Origin: Neodiprion pinetum
Lineage: Eukaryota > Arthropoda > Insecta > Hymenoptera > Diprionidae
DNA length: 64,000 bases
Direction: 5' to 3'
Assembly: GCF_021155775.2 (NCBI RefSeq)
Contig: NC_060237.1
Span: 22,838,970 to 22,902,969 of the forward strand
Both the position numbers and the translations under genes were made by a program. The notes beneath the pieces are model-generated. The model was not told the origin of the DNA. It ran no database searches and was given only the letters and a program-made list of their open reading frames with translations. Shown here piece by piece: positions 14,098 through 26,000 of this stretch; the stretch's first letter is position 1; every line of letters begins with the position of its first letter.

Positions 14098-16004
14098 TTA
14101 TGTGGAATTGCCGTACGACTTGGGCTTGGCAAGTATTTTCGTTCGTGCCGTACACTTGGCCTTGAGCGCCCTTGGCACGACGCTGAAAGCGTCTTCCTTC
14201 AAATCCGTCTCGCGTCCCGGAGGCCTAGCGGCTGGTTTTGCGAGAATCAGGATCCTCGGTGTGGCTGTGAAAAGGGACCAAGGAGACAATTTTCAATTCC
14301 GTTTCATACGCGAATCTCGCAGAATCAGTCGATACTCACGAACTGCCCTAATGGCGGCCGGAGAAACGGCGGTTGGATCTTTCGGGGGATACGCGTCTTT
14401 GGTTATCTTGCGAACCGCTATTTCCTTGATGCGTTCGCTTGCCTGGTATTTCAACGCGCCAGGCTTGACCGAGAAGGGATTCAGCTTCGCCCCTGAATCC
14501 TTGACCACCGGCTGGGCCAGGATATCCAGCCTATCCTTCATTTCTTCGATGCTCTTTTTCTCACCGCGATCCTTCACGCGGATGATTGGAAAAAGTAATT
14601 AGTTGTCACAGCATGCAAACCTGTACGCATACCCCATGACGCGTTTCGCACGCGACATGATGTATGTCACAATCTGTACGGGCAAACTGTTGAGTAAGTA
14701 TTTATTTTTCCATTATAGTAAAACATCCCGAAGGTAGGACTCGGCCGCTTCGCGACTCGAGACCCGCAAGGGAAAAGCACATTGCGTGACGTAGAGAAAT
14801 GAAATTTGGATCAACCTCGAGATAATCTAAAAGAAAACAGTATCCTGGTGACAGGGATAGAAATGTCTGCGGCGTGACGGGATATTGCATGTGTGTTATG
14901 GCGGGGTGATGAGGAGAAGAAGAAGGAGGAGGAGGAGGAGGAGGAGGAAGAGGACGACTAAAAGAAAGAGGGTGAGGATGACGAAAGGAAAAGCTGAGCG
15001 ACCTGACAGGAGAGAAATTAATCGAAGCTTCGTTAATTAACGAGGAAGGAAAAAGGAACAAGGAACCGGATAAAACGGGACCAGAAATCATTCGGGGTGT
15101 CAATACTTACGGGTGTCCAGGGTTCAGGAACAACTTTTGGCACTGCAATCCGCTCTAATGTTTGCTTGTGCTTTGCCCAATCCTCGGGCTTCGAAAGAGC
15201 CTTGTGAAGCCGCTTACGGAGCTTCGCCCTTGAGAAACAAATTTTCAATGATTCTCACCCACGTCAGATACACGGCGAATTTCGTGCTTACGCTTTTGCC
15301 ATCATTCGCTGCTCCGCCGCAAGACAGAGGATTCTGTACTTGAAGTAACGCGTCTTGGTGATCGCCTTGAGGATCGAGTCGATATTCCGTACCACTGTTT
15401 TGTTTTCAAAGAACTGTTTCCTCGTTATCAGCAGCATTCTGTTAAACATCATCACCGATTAAAGTTTCACTTACACCGACGAACGTTGCATGTTCCTGGA
15501 CATTTATCAACGATACCTTTTCTTAGGCAGTGACATCTCGACAATTCGCTTGCTAGGCTTTGCATTCAAAGTTTTCGGATGGATTTTTGGATAGCTGGAC
15601 CCGAGCTTCCTGAAACATCGATTAAATACTTTTGTTGAATAACTGCGCGCATCGTGAACCCGAATAAATAGTCAACGAACGTAGACGTAGGTGCAATAGG
15701 AAATTTGAACGTAAATAATTTACGTGGGGTCGAATTTTTTGTTGACTACTCTTGGCTGCGACATGATTCTGAGTCTCTTTGAGGGGTGACATTTCAGGGC
15801 TGAACGATGCACGGAATACGGGTCTGCCTGAACACGAAGGAAAATGTGTGAAATTGAGCGATGTATCTGAAAATTTCAATTTCACCTTACAATATAATGA
15901 ATGTCAGTTTTATTCAGACGTCTCCACGCCGGTCTAGCAAGCATGGCCATATGCTGCCTCCGTGAGAGATGGGCCAGAGCGTATTTCACCCTTTTTGATA
16001 CCAT
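14098..16004 (-). CDS. THEG-repeat (testicular haploid expressed repeat / SPMAP2-like) protein, 7 coding exons
   Basis: Minus-strand gene with coding exons 16004-15891, 15827-15724, 15609-15517, 15438-15292, 15228-15111, 14571-14340 and 14264-14098. They sum to 975 nt (324 codons plus TAA), every junction is GT-AG and all phases agree. The ATG at 16004-16002 has an in-frame TAA a few codons upstream. The product repeats a unit of about 24 residues with the core R-x-x-x-(L/I/M)-(A/S)-x-P. Cores lie near residues 16-25 (HMAMLARP), 56-63 (RLRIMSQP), 94-101 (RIVEMSLP), 176-183 (TLERIAVP), 206-213 (RLDILAQP), 239-246 (degenerate, RIKEIAVR), 273-280 (RILILAKP) and 310-317 (RTKILAKP). Several are preceded by a (F/Y)SV...ALK element at residues 42-50, 225-233 and 296-304. 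This is the THEG repeat; the vertebrate member is a sperm-flagellum microtubule-associated protein, so a testis role is inferred. There is no signal peptide or membrane segment. Exon 4 (residues 105-153) is basic and lacks a clean repeat. The weakest splice site is the exon 6 acceptor. Confidence 0.85.
14572..15110 (-). other. Intron 5 of the THEG-repeat gene, with a GGA-repeat microsatellite
   Basis: This 539 bp intron is far longer than the other five (63, 114, 78, 63 and 75 bp). Its donor is GTAAGT after exon 5. Its acceptor is a short AG after a modest pyrimidine stretch, and the phase is 0 on both sides. At 14911-14956 it holds an interrupted GGA/GAA trinucleotide repeat, which reads as pyrimidine-rich in the transcript. 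I see no other exon in it. Confidence 0.6.
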
Positions 16005-16056
16005 AATGACGTTTTTAATTTTGAGTTATCGTCATCGACAGATAATTTGCATCGAT

Positions 16057-16065
16057 TAATTTATA
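16057..16065 (-). promoter_or_regulatory. TATA-like element upstream of the THEG-repeat gene
   Basis: On the minus strand a TATAAATTA string lies about 55 nt before the ATG at 16004. Initiation some 30 nt downstream would give a 5' leader of only about 25-30 nt. AT-rich strings of this kind are common in this window, so the call rests on spacing alone. Confidence 0.25.
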
Positions 16066-16069
16066 CTAA

Positions 16070-17310
16070 ATTGACGCGTTCCGCGTGGAGAAAAAATTCT
16101 GAAGTATTTCTGTATCATTGCATTTCTAAACTGACGTTTATCCGTCAAAATTTTGCGAATCACGGAAGGCAGTGAAGTCGATAAATGAAGCCTGAAAGTT
16201 TCCAGACTGCATTTTGTTTCAAACGAAGCTCTGCAGACTTGATCAGCGCTTGCTGTGATGATAGTAATCAAGTTTTACCCGAGAAGCAGGTACGCCGTGT
16301 AAGTATACATGTGGGTTGAAAAAAGGATCAGCTGTAGGGTGTAATTGTTACCGATGAAGGGAAAGCGAGAATAAAGGAGAAAGAGCGGACCAGCGAAAGT
16401 GGAAACGTCGGTGGGAAAATTTTCGCTATCAGGTTTTGCGTCTGAATGCAGGCATTAGGGAGGGTGTGATCACCTTTGAAACATTACTCCGCTTGCCGAG
16501 AGTAATTTGGGCGATGTAATACGAGACTCGAGTCCATTGCGGTTGGAGATCGTCAAAGGTTTGTCGACGAATGGTTCATCAAGGTATACTTACACTTTTA
16601 CGTCCTGCCTACTTTTCCACTTTCGGTCTAAGCTCCATTCCGTTACGTGGTAAAACCCAGTTTTGGGGATTACCGACGGACCGAATCCATCCCCCCAACT
16701 TCCCGTTTCCCGCTAATCCAGCTCTCTACTCGCAATCCAGGCAATGAAACGCGGCTTCAGAACAAAAAAAAAAAGAATAAATAAATAAACAAAGAAACTG
16801 TCCAGCCTGTTTTCCGTCAACAACGCATTCGTAGACTTTTCAGTGAAATACTAACTAAGAACGTGAATCCTAATAACTTCTATAACACGAAGAGGGGATT
16901 GTACCTGTGATTTCATTGAAAACGAGTTTCTGGAATTTTTTTTTGAAATTGACTATTTTCAAATATTCTATGACCGTATTATACGGAGGCAGAGTATCAA
17001 TGGAAAATGATTGAACGAAGGAAGGACTTAATCATGGAAATTTGGTGTTCCTGATATCGTGATCACCCTGCAAACCCGTAGATATAGATGCTGCCCAGAA
17101 GAAGGTCGCGGAGCAATTTAAGCTAGAGCGAGAAACGGGATGTGGAAAGTGTCAAGCGGGAAGTGGAAACGCGCCAATAACAGTTAAGGCTCTACGTGAA
17201 TCCTTGGCGGGAGAAAACCCCGACCATTGGACGCGACTTATGGTACCCAAAAGCACCTGTCTACCTGGAATCTCTAGAGTACCCCGAGCAGCAGGAGGAT
17301 AAGAACTTCG
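16070..17310. other. Interval upstream of the THEG-repeat gene
   Basis: No exon recognised. It contains an A-rich run near 16761-16795 and otherwise unremarkable sequence between two minus-strand units. Confidence 0.5.
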
Positions 17311-17317
17311 CACGATT

Positions 17318-17482
17318 CTACTTTTCCAATCGCTCCCGATATTTACCGCCCTTTCTATAGTACAGCTTGTTAGTCGAAAGGCAGACCGCGTTGTCCGGTT
17401 TCAAAGAAATTATACAAGAAAAGACGGACAGAAATTGGCCGAAGACTGCAGCCAACGCTATAAAAATAAACACGAATTTCAT
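17318..17482 (-). CDS. Putative small secreted peptide, 54 residues
   Basis: A minus-strand reading frame starts with ATG at 17482-17480 and ends with TAG at 17318. The first 22 residues or so are a textbook signal peptide: MKFVF, then a hydrophobic core of Ile, Ala, Val and Phe, ending near FLSVFS. The remaining 32 residues contain two cysteines and a basic C-terminal half (YYRKGGKYRERLEK), so the mature product would be a small cationic secreted peptide, perhaps with one disulphide. The family is not recognised; an antimicrobial, venom or signalling peptide are all possible. An AATAAATAGG string on the minus strand (plus 17615-17624) could act as a TATA element about 135 nt upstream. A GTATAA donor-like string just after the signal peptide means the mature part could instead lie on another exon. 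I saw no canonical AATAAA shortly downstream. Confidence 0.4.
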   Translation of the reverse strand: MKFVFIFIALAAVFGQFLSVFSCIISLKPDNAVCLSTNKLYYRKGGKYRERLEK

Positions 17483-18276
17483 CGTCACAGTTTCAGTGAG
17501 ACATAGACGTATAAGATTCGATAGAACAGAAAAGCACAGCACAAGCTGCAGGGTCTGCGAGAAAAATAGCTTACGAGCCACGACTATGGAACGCTATCCG
17601 AGCGCTTGATTAAACCTATTTATTCAGGTCTTGTGCCGGCAAAGGACGCGGGATTAACTCATCGACAAACCCGTCAAAAATGATTGAACGGGCAACGATC
17701 GATTCTGCGTATAATGCAGCGACGCTCAGCTGGGTGTCGTTGAAAATATATCCACCAATCGAACGCACAAAAGCCCGGGCGCAAATAATTTTTGAATTTC
17801 ATACTTAACTACGGGGGCTTGGAAGAAAATTTTAAACGATAAAGCAGCGCGTGCTCTGCTTGAGTTAGCCGCCTGTCAAAGAGTGGTAATTTTCACCACA
17901 CGGTCGGTTCATTGAAAAAATTATAAATGAAAAACTTTCCCGCATTCTCGAAACTGTAAAGTAAAAGCTTTGAATCTCCGGTACTTTTGAAATCAATTCT
18001 CGTATACCTGTATGCACACTTATACATATATCTAACACGCAATTTAAACTCGACGAAAGGCGAAAGGAAAGCGGTGCCGCTGACATTTTATTTTCCCTGT
18101 CGTTTCAGTTGCAGCTAGCCGGCGAGAAGAAATCTTCGGCGTTACTGATGGATGGGCAGTGGATGGCCAACGTCGTTCGATCATTGTTCCGAGCAAGGAT
18201 TTGCGGAGATCCGTTTTAGTTAGCCGATCCAGGAGCCGCAGGGTCCGCCGGGAGATCATTTAATGGGGAGGGGGGC

Positions 18277-18833
18277 TTAAAGTGACCGCGAGTACACCGC
18301 AGACCGGTGAAGATTCATTTTAATTCTCACCGAACCGGGCGACCGGAGGCAAAATGGCCTGCCGGACGTAAAGCAGCAGGATAGTTCGAGAAGTGCGGTT
18401 GGTCCTGGTGTCTCTTTTTTGGGGGAACGGTTATATAGGTCAGTATAAACGGGGCGAGATTCGCAAGGAGCAGAATCGTGCATTAACTCTATTTGCCCGG
18501 GGAGCCGTCGGGGAATCCCTGGTCCAGATCCTCGGGCAAATCTATGGCCAGGATTACACGGTGGATCTGGTGATTCGGGGAGAGAACGCGCGGGTTCGCC
18601 ACGGTTTTGCAAACACCCTTGACTGCGTCGGTCTGCCCAACTCCGCGAGGGGAGAAAAATATCCAACGATCCGACAGGAATCAACTCCCTTTGGTGCCTC
18701 GAATTCCGACCGGCGAATCCTTTCACTAGCCGGATCTCAACGATGTGGCTCGTCCATATCTTTCCGGCATACCAGCGCCGAATCGGCGATCCCGTCACTG
18801 CAGGGTTCTGCAAATACTGCGACTAAAAAATGA
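18277..18833. other. GC-rich patch with overlapping open frames on both strands
   Basis: Here the base composition rises and stops become rare on both strands. The minus strand has a 178-codon open frame and the plus strand one of about 146 codons. Neither shows a recognised domain, splice pattern or natural-looking composition over its length. Mutual openness of opposite strands is what a GC-rich sequence produces by chance. It may instead mark a regulatory CpG-rich element or a decayed exon. Confidence 0.3.
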
Positions 18834-19467
18834 TCGACCGTTTGTTCGCACGTGTTAAAGACGGAGAGAAAGAAAGGTGAAGAGTAGGTGTGAGAGAGAT
18901 AGAGTGAGAGAGGTAGAGGGAGAAGCGAAGAGACACGCATAACCGTGAAGTATTGGACAAAATATGCGGAAGCGTGGATGTCGAAAGCTTTATACCTCCG
19001 CGGGCCATAAATCCAAAGCCACTTCACAAATCACGATGAAATTTTAGGGACAAAGGCTTATATTGTATGGATAGGGGCTACGACAAAGAAGATCGGAGAA
19101 CGGAGAGAGACATGAATTTTTCAAAAAAAAAAACAAAAAAAAAAAACGTGGGAGATCAAAAAGAGTAAAAGAGGTGAAATAATGAATTCAGAAAAGCAAG
19201 ACGGGGCACATACGTCTTATAGGTGGGTATATGTTATGTATATGTACAAGAGCTGTGAAAGAGTGAGCGGTAAAATCGCGTGAGGGCTGTCTAGGAAAGT
19301 GTGATCGTTTATCAAACGCAATTTGCCTATGCCAAGAAGGGAACGTGTCGAGACGACGTTTGCGGAGGCAGCAGCGACGACACGTCGAATAGTTGACGTG
19401 CCACAGAGGTGAAAAGGGGTGGAGAGCGGAGGAGTTTGGGGTGCGGTGAAAAATGAAGAAACAGGAA

Positions 19468-19485
19468 GGGGGGGGGGGGGGGGGG
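19468..19485 (+). repeat. Poly-G run of 18
   Basis: Eighteen consecutive G, in a G-rich neighbourhood (19385-19515). Such a run is rare in insect DNA, is prone to length error in sequencing and can fold as a quadruplex. Confidence 0.9.
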
Positions 19486-20260
19486 AAGGAGAACGACGGA
19501 ACGGGGTGGCGGGGTATTCGTGGGAGAGGAATGAAGAATGCCTGAGAAGATACGAAATTGAATGCGGAATTTGATGGAATTACACGAGACGCCGGCAAAA
19601 ATACGTTCGAAATTGGCCTCACTCTCGGATCCTTTTTTTCGTTGTGCCTTATATTTTGTTTTTACTATCTTGTGTCTAATTTTTGTTTCCCCTCTTTTTC
19701 ACTGTGTCTTCACTCGGTACAGACACTGGCAAAATAGGAGAAAAAAAAAAACAGAATCTGGAAACATTATGTTTATAAAGGTGTGAAGAAAAAAAAAAAA
19801 AAAACTGCGAGGATATGAAAATTGGAATGAAAACACTGCAGAGGAAATCATTTGCTGCGCAGGGAAAAATTCACGGAAACGACCACGCGCGGTTTACGGT
19901 CTGGTTGGCCACTTTTCGAAGGGTTTTCATCACGTCTCGAATGTACGTTATTTACCAGTGAAAATAACCGAAGCCATAGGCGTCCGGTACTATTACAAAC
20001 TGTCTATACACGGTGTAACGATTCGTGGAACGTGAGGCTTCCTCGAACAAAGCATATCCCTTTTCACGGCTTGTTTCACCAAAACTTCCGACGAATCTGT
20101 GAAAATAAACTACCTCGAGTGAGCGACAAACCATGTGGTTTGGAAATAATACCGGCTTTTAAACCCTCACCATGAATGAAGTCTGCCATCGTATATGTAG
20201 TGAAAAATCACCCCTTGTACTTATCTCTTTTATCTGTTTCTAGTTTTGTTTTTTTCCCTT

Positions 20261-20263
<3 letters not shown>

Positions 20264-20313
<50 letters not shown>
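20264..20313 (+). repeat. (TC)25 dinucleotide microsatellite
   Basis: Fifty bases of uninterrupted TC, preceded by a T-rich stretch. Being perfect, it is likely to vary in length between individuals. Confidence 0.95.
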
Positions 20314-20315
<2 letters not shown>

Positions 20316-21954
20316 CTTTCGCCTACGGCACTCGAGAATTTGTCTGAAGTTTGCTTAAAAATTCGATACGGACGGTTTGTCACGTGTCCGCTTTGGCGGC
20401 GCCTGTAACGTATAAATAGCTGGCGTGTCCTGACCCAGGCCCTTATTTCGGTAATTTGGTGGAGAGCCCGAGAGTCCTGGACGAATTGACGGCACGTGTA
20501 GAAGCATGATTCTGTAGGTACACAGCCATGATTCTTGGTAGGTATGTATGATCGTTGCGAGACCGTACTAGAATCGAGGCGCGTAGATTCCGTTCTAATT
20601 GCAGGGTCGAGCCGAATATCTTGCGTGCGAAGCCAATCTGCGCTAATAGATACCGGTCCCCGCGGACGGCGAATCGTAACGGAGAAAACGCCTTTCCTAG
20701 CACGAAACGCGAAATGGGAATCCGGCAGGACCATTCAGCCGTTCTAATATGACTTAGATTTGAATCAGAGTTTCGGTCCTCTCTCCGAATGTTCAAAATC
20801 GTACTGGCGTTGGATTAATACGGGGTTAGGTTATTTTACGGTTCTCGGCTGATTACGCGGAGGTTGAAATTTGCCTGCCGAATGGTTTTGCCGGTGAGAA
20901 AATACTTATTCAAGTGCTGCAAATTGTGAATATGTCTATATATATATATATGTATATGTAATTATGTATACGTATATTCACATATCCGTGTGTGAGTTGG
21001 CGCATAGCGTGATGGTAATAATATGCAAATATTAAAGTGAGTGAAATGACCGCTTTCAAAAGCCGCGAGATTTTCCCTTAACGTATTATGGGTGTTTCCG
21101 CCTTTTGCACGATAACATAAAATTCTCGTTATTCAATTTCCTCGTGTCAACATTTTCTCGCTCACTCCAACGCCGCTGCAGTCTCTCGCGATCAATCGCT
21201 TATTCTGTACAATGTTACTTTCCATCGCTTGCAATAATGCAGCCATGTATAATACAGCGTCTTCGCGTAATGTTGTCTCAGTAGCGAATGCAACAATTTA
21301 TGAGGGTTGGTTATGGCACGTGAGAGCTTGAAAATCCAGAGAAAATATAAATGCGGTAGCATTATTCTGATAATTCCTTGCGGAACTCCGATATTTAGAC
21401 CATCTCTGCAAACAAAGTTTTCAACATTCTCGAATTTATTTCATCGTCAGTTTTTTCATCTGCAAAATGAATACGTACATAAATCGGGAAATTCAATAGG
21501 AGACGCTATTTTCTGATATCTACTTGAGAAGAATTAAAATTGTACCACGGTCAGAGAAGAGGTGAAGGGTGACCAATGGCTTCAACTGTTTTCTCCATTT
21601 GTCAAATTTAACCCACCCCGGCACTCTTGATATGCGATGAAACTGAACAGGGTATCACGGTGGATCGACTCTGCAGTTTGAATGCGAAAAGCCAAAAAGG
21701 ACCGAATGCCGCTTGTTGTAAAGGGAAGGGGTGCTGACTGAAATCAATAGTAACTTAGCCCCAGTTCGATTACGAATGCAGTCGCAGTAGCACCCCCAGA
21801 AGACGTTAAGATAATGCCTTTATATCTCCTGTTCGCCGGTCGTCCACGAGAAATACGATAATGTCCTCCCTTACGAGGCGCTTCACGTAGAACTCTGCGA
21901 ATCTATGTGTTATACTCGCACGGTATATAGATATATATCTATAAGTCAAGCTCT

Positions 21955-22215
21955 TGGTGTTTTTTTTTTTTTTTTTTCTTATTTTTGTTGTTTCTTTTTT
22001 TTCATACCTTTTATTTATTTCCTTATTAAATCATTTTCCTTTTCGCTTGATCTCATTTTTCGACTCTCCTTCTATCGGTTCGTTACCCACTACGTTTCAT
22101 TATCGGCTGCTTTTCATCAAATGAGTTTATTAGCTAATCACGTTTTTTTTTTTAATTCTTTTTGTTTTCTTTTTACCCCTCAACGAGCGACCGGCTTGAT
22201 TGCCTTCTTTTTTTC
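21955..22215 (+). repeat. T-rich region with T18
   Basis: It opens with 18 T at 21960-21977 and stays pyrimidine-rich for about 250 bases. The Phe-rich open frame over it is a by-product of composition. Confidence 0.85.
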
Positions 22216-22974
22216 GATCTGACAAGCAGCTTCCGCGTTGGGTTATATAAAAATGCTGCTGCACGCCGGTATAACCCGATAGAATTTAAAGTGGCTGGAT
22301 CGAAGAGGGGTGTATATGTATAGGTATGCAGGTATGTATGCATAATGTATAGGTGCGCGTGTGTAAGGTAACCCGGTACTTAATATATTACACCGTGTGG
22401 ATTTTACCCTGCAGAATCGGCTATCCTTCGTCAGCACTCCGAGGAAACGGGGTTAAGGTTCGGAGGTTCGTTTGTTTGTCGTAACATTTAACACGCGCCT
22501 GTAGATCGTACCTCTTTCAACAAAAGCTCGCGGCTGACTACGCGGATTAGTGTGTTTCACGCACTTTCACCGCGATTCAAACGCCCTGTGTGCAATAAGA
22601 ATATCGATGGAGGAGCGAATAATCGAATTTGGTTTATCAGCCCAGCTCAGAGTCTCGCCTCGTGCCTGACGAGTAACAGCTGGCACGGCGATTAGAACCT
22701 GCGAAATCCCCTTGTCGATTTATTTCGCTGCTTTTTAGGGGTTGATGTGGGAAATTTTTCATAAGATAGAATCCTATTGCGAAATCCGCATCGATAGAGA
22801 TCTGGCGCAGATGTCGCCGCGTACGGTTCACTGCGTGACAAGAAATTCCATGGAACGACGACGAACATCCTTAACCGTGTTAGCATATCTTCGGTTCGCC
22901 TCCTGTGTACTTGAACGTTCCGCTATGCCACGCTATTTATGAGCCTTGCACCTGACATTTACCGACGCAGTCAC

Positions 22975-22993
22975 CGACGACGACGACGACGAC
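22975..22993 (+). repeat. (CGA)6 trinucleotide repeat
   Basis: Six perfect CGA units followed by related CGCGACG sequence. A CpG-bearing microsatellite of this kind fits a genome without strong CpG depletion. Confidence 0.9.
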
Positions 22994-23076
22994 TCGCGAC
23001 GCGACGGCTCGACATAAGTTAAGACGAAATCCGTTCCTGTGCCCTGTGGCTATGCGATTCCTCCCCCTCACTACCA

Positions 23077-23091
23077 CCCCCCCCCCCCCCC
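23077..23091 (+). repeat. Poly-C run of 15, next to a pyrimidine tract
   Basis: Fifteen consecutive C. A CT-rich tract follows at 23204-23249. Confidence 0.9.
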
Positions 23092-26000
23092 TTCCTATAA
23101 CGTTCTACGTCCCTCCCGTGACGGAATAAAATGTCACTCGTTCACGACTTTCATTGTTATTTTTATCACTCTTTATACGAGCGTAGGAAACGTTCGCCGT
23201 CAACTTTTCCTCCCCCTCTCTCTCTTTCTCTCTCTCTCACTCCCTCTCTATGCCGTCCTCTTTACTCCTTTCTCCCCTCCAAGCATTTCTTTTTATCTCT
23301 ACTTCATAGGTACTACATAAATGTTTATTTCAATTGAATACAGTTCAAGGAGATACGGCGCGAGCAATTCTTTTCAACTAATTCACGTGCGGACCAATTC
23401 GATCGGAATCTTCGCGGAACTGTTTAGTCTCCCTCCTCGTTCTTCGGCGGATTTCCGCGTAAAATGGCGAGCAGGCTCCTTATTATTATCGCATCTAATG
23501 GCACAGTTGCTATGGTCGATAATACGACATATTATACGTATACGATGGGGATTAACCGGACGGAACGATGAGATATTGATTGTGAGGCTGGAATTGTACC
23601 GTAACGAATAGTCAAGTATATACACGTATGTGTATAATTGGAAAGCTTCAGAGCCTTGGGCGTGCAATAATACAGTATATAAGAGAGAAGAAGTCTTCCG
23701 ACGAAGGTGCGCACAGCGGAGGGGAAAAATAACAACTGAATCGAAATGAAAGTAAAATATTATTCGCCTGAATACTTATTATCATCTGTGTAATTCGATC
23801 TATTTTTCAAAAGTTAATATTTTCCAGCCTCAGGTACGGCGAATAGTTTAACCGCGTATTATCGCCTCACAGGCTGAAGCAAGAAGGTTTTTCCAGGGCG
23901 CCATTGCCCGCAGCCTCTAGCCGCAAGGTGAAAGAAAGACGAGACTGACACGGTGCGAGGATAATGTGTAATTACAGAGATAAAGCGAGTCCGCGAGTGA
24001 GGAGATTAATTATCATTAATATTAAAGTGGCTGTTTGCATCGTTCGCAGCATTTTGCGGCACAAAGCAGCGCCCCTCTATTCACATCTACATCAAACCAA
24101 TCCCCCACCTTACTGTCTCGAAATATAACGTGGGACTTCATTTGTTAGAGAGAAAAACAGTCCACTACTGCTGCCTTATTACAGCCTTCTCTCTGGGAAA
24201 AGATTGATGAAAACTAGCTGTTTATTATACTTCTAAGTAGAGAGAAAAGCAGGAGAAAAATAAGAAGATGATTTGTGCAGCCATATCGTGTTCGTTCGTT
24301 ACTTTCATTTGACTTGTTAAAAGGGTTGGTGTCACGGCTAAACCGAGTCTAGACGTTTGCCGTCTTCTACTGAACAAATGAAAGACTAAATTTTCCAAAA
24401 TGATAAAGTATTCTTGGAACGGTGAGCGTAAAAATGATTCATAGAAAGATAACGGTATAATTGGACGTGGAACTAACCTGATTAATTTCAAACTCGATTG
24501 AAATTGAGCAAGAAATGTTTCCAATACATTTCACATAGTATGAATCAAAAATTTGGCAGAAAATCAACATTTCTATTTCATCTCGACTCAGCGATTCTTT
24601 TCTCCACTTGAAAGCTCCTACCGCGGACAAAAAAATTTTGGGGAAAATTGACTGAAATGTGAAAATTTCAGACACTAAGAATTCATCCAGCAAACTCCGC
24701 TTGCGTATCGTGCAAATATAGTGTATCGTCACGGAAAAACCCCTTAAACCTATGAATTGACTTTCCTTTGTTCGATATAAAAATCGAGGATGAATAGATA
24801 AGTATGTATCAAGTCTGAAGTGGGTCTTTGGAATTATTGTACCGAGATAATTTGAGCCCTGAAACCCGGGTTTCACGTTTGCCCGAACGAAGACCGCGGT
24901 GGCGATGGATGGCATAACTCAATTTCGACGGGCTAAATAACTCGCCGTTGTTTGTAACCCGACACGGCATACGCGTATATAATTAAGAGTAACCTCGACT
25001 CGCAAGGCACGCTGACATTTCCGCCAATTAAATACCTGGACTATCAATCGAGGGTAATATTACACCGACAGGAAGGAGGGTGGGCGGTAATAGATGGCGG
25101 ACGGCATAGTTTCTCCGTTCAACCTAAGCCCAAACCTGCAAGCTCTGAACTTTACCTGTCACTGACTGAGATAAGGTTGAAGTTCGCAAGGTTGATGTGA
25201 CGATGGATTTTTAGGAAAAACGTTATTTCGCGACTCTAGGACTGTCTGAAATTCAGTAAATTGTATTAAAATTAAAATTTTTTCAATCTCTTTCGCAATT
25301 ACGAAAGCAGTGATTTGAAAAAATGTTTTGGAAGGTAAATTATTTTCTGTAAATCGACAAAGAATATTTCAAAGTCAGTTTCACGTATAGAAAATTCATT
25401 TACGCATCAAATCGGTTATAATAATTTAGTAAAATTAATCAAACGATACGCTTCTCGCGATAAAAAAATTTCATAACAACCTAACTTCAATTACAACAGA
25501 AGATTTATTTTTTTTAAACTCTCTTGGCTTAACGGATAGTGTTCTGATTAAATTGATCTGAATTTACTTCGATGTTGAAATGTTTTGTAGCGATTCTTTC
25601 TCGATCAGGCTACAGATGACGTACATTTTTACAAAACGTCAAATGGTTGAATCTGAGCAGCATCATTGATAGACATTACCTGCTAGTTCATTTTTAAAAT
25701 TTCCAATCACATCGATAATTTGTGCGAAAGACTAATAATAATTCACAAATCTCATATTATGTAATCGTAAACGGGTACTCGCCTTGTGAAGAGCGGTAAG
25801 AAAGGTAAGTAAATATATGATCGTGCATGGAGAATGTGAAAAGTTTTGCACAAAACGTGTATAAATAATGGATTTTTCAGAATTCCAAATTCATTCTTGC
25901 GTAAATTAATCTTGAATAATTATTCGAGCATTTGTTTTCCCGCGATTCATGCGGTCGCAACAAACCTCGACGTCTTAAATTTATCATCTTCCCACGCAAA

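Noticed and set aside
14042..14602. 186-codon plus-strand open frame
   Set aside because: It is the antisense shadow of exons 6 and 7 of the THEG-repeat gene. The minus strand has the repeat motifs and the splice consistency.
21905..22222. 105-codon Phe-rich plus-strand frame resembling a membrane protein
   Set aside because: It follows T18 and other T runs. The hydrophobicity comes from TTT codons.
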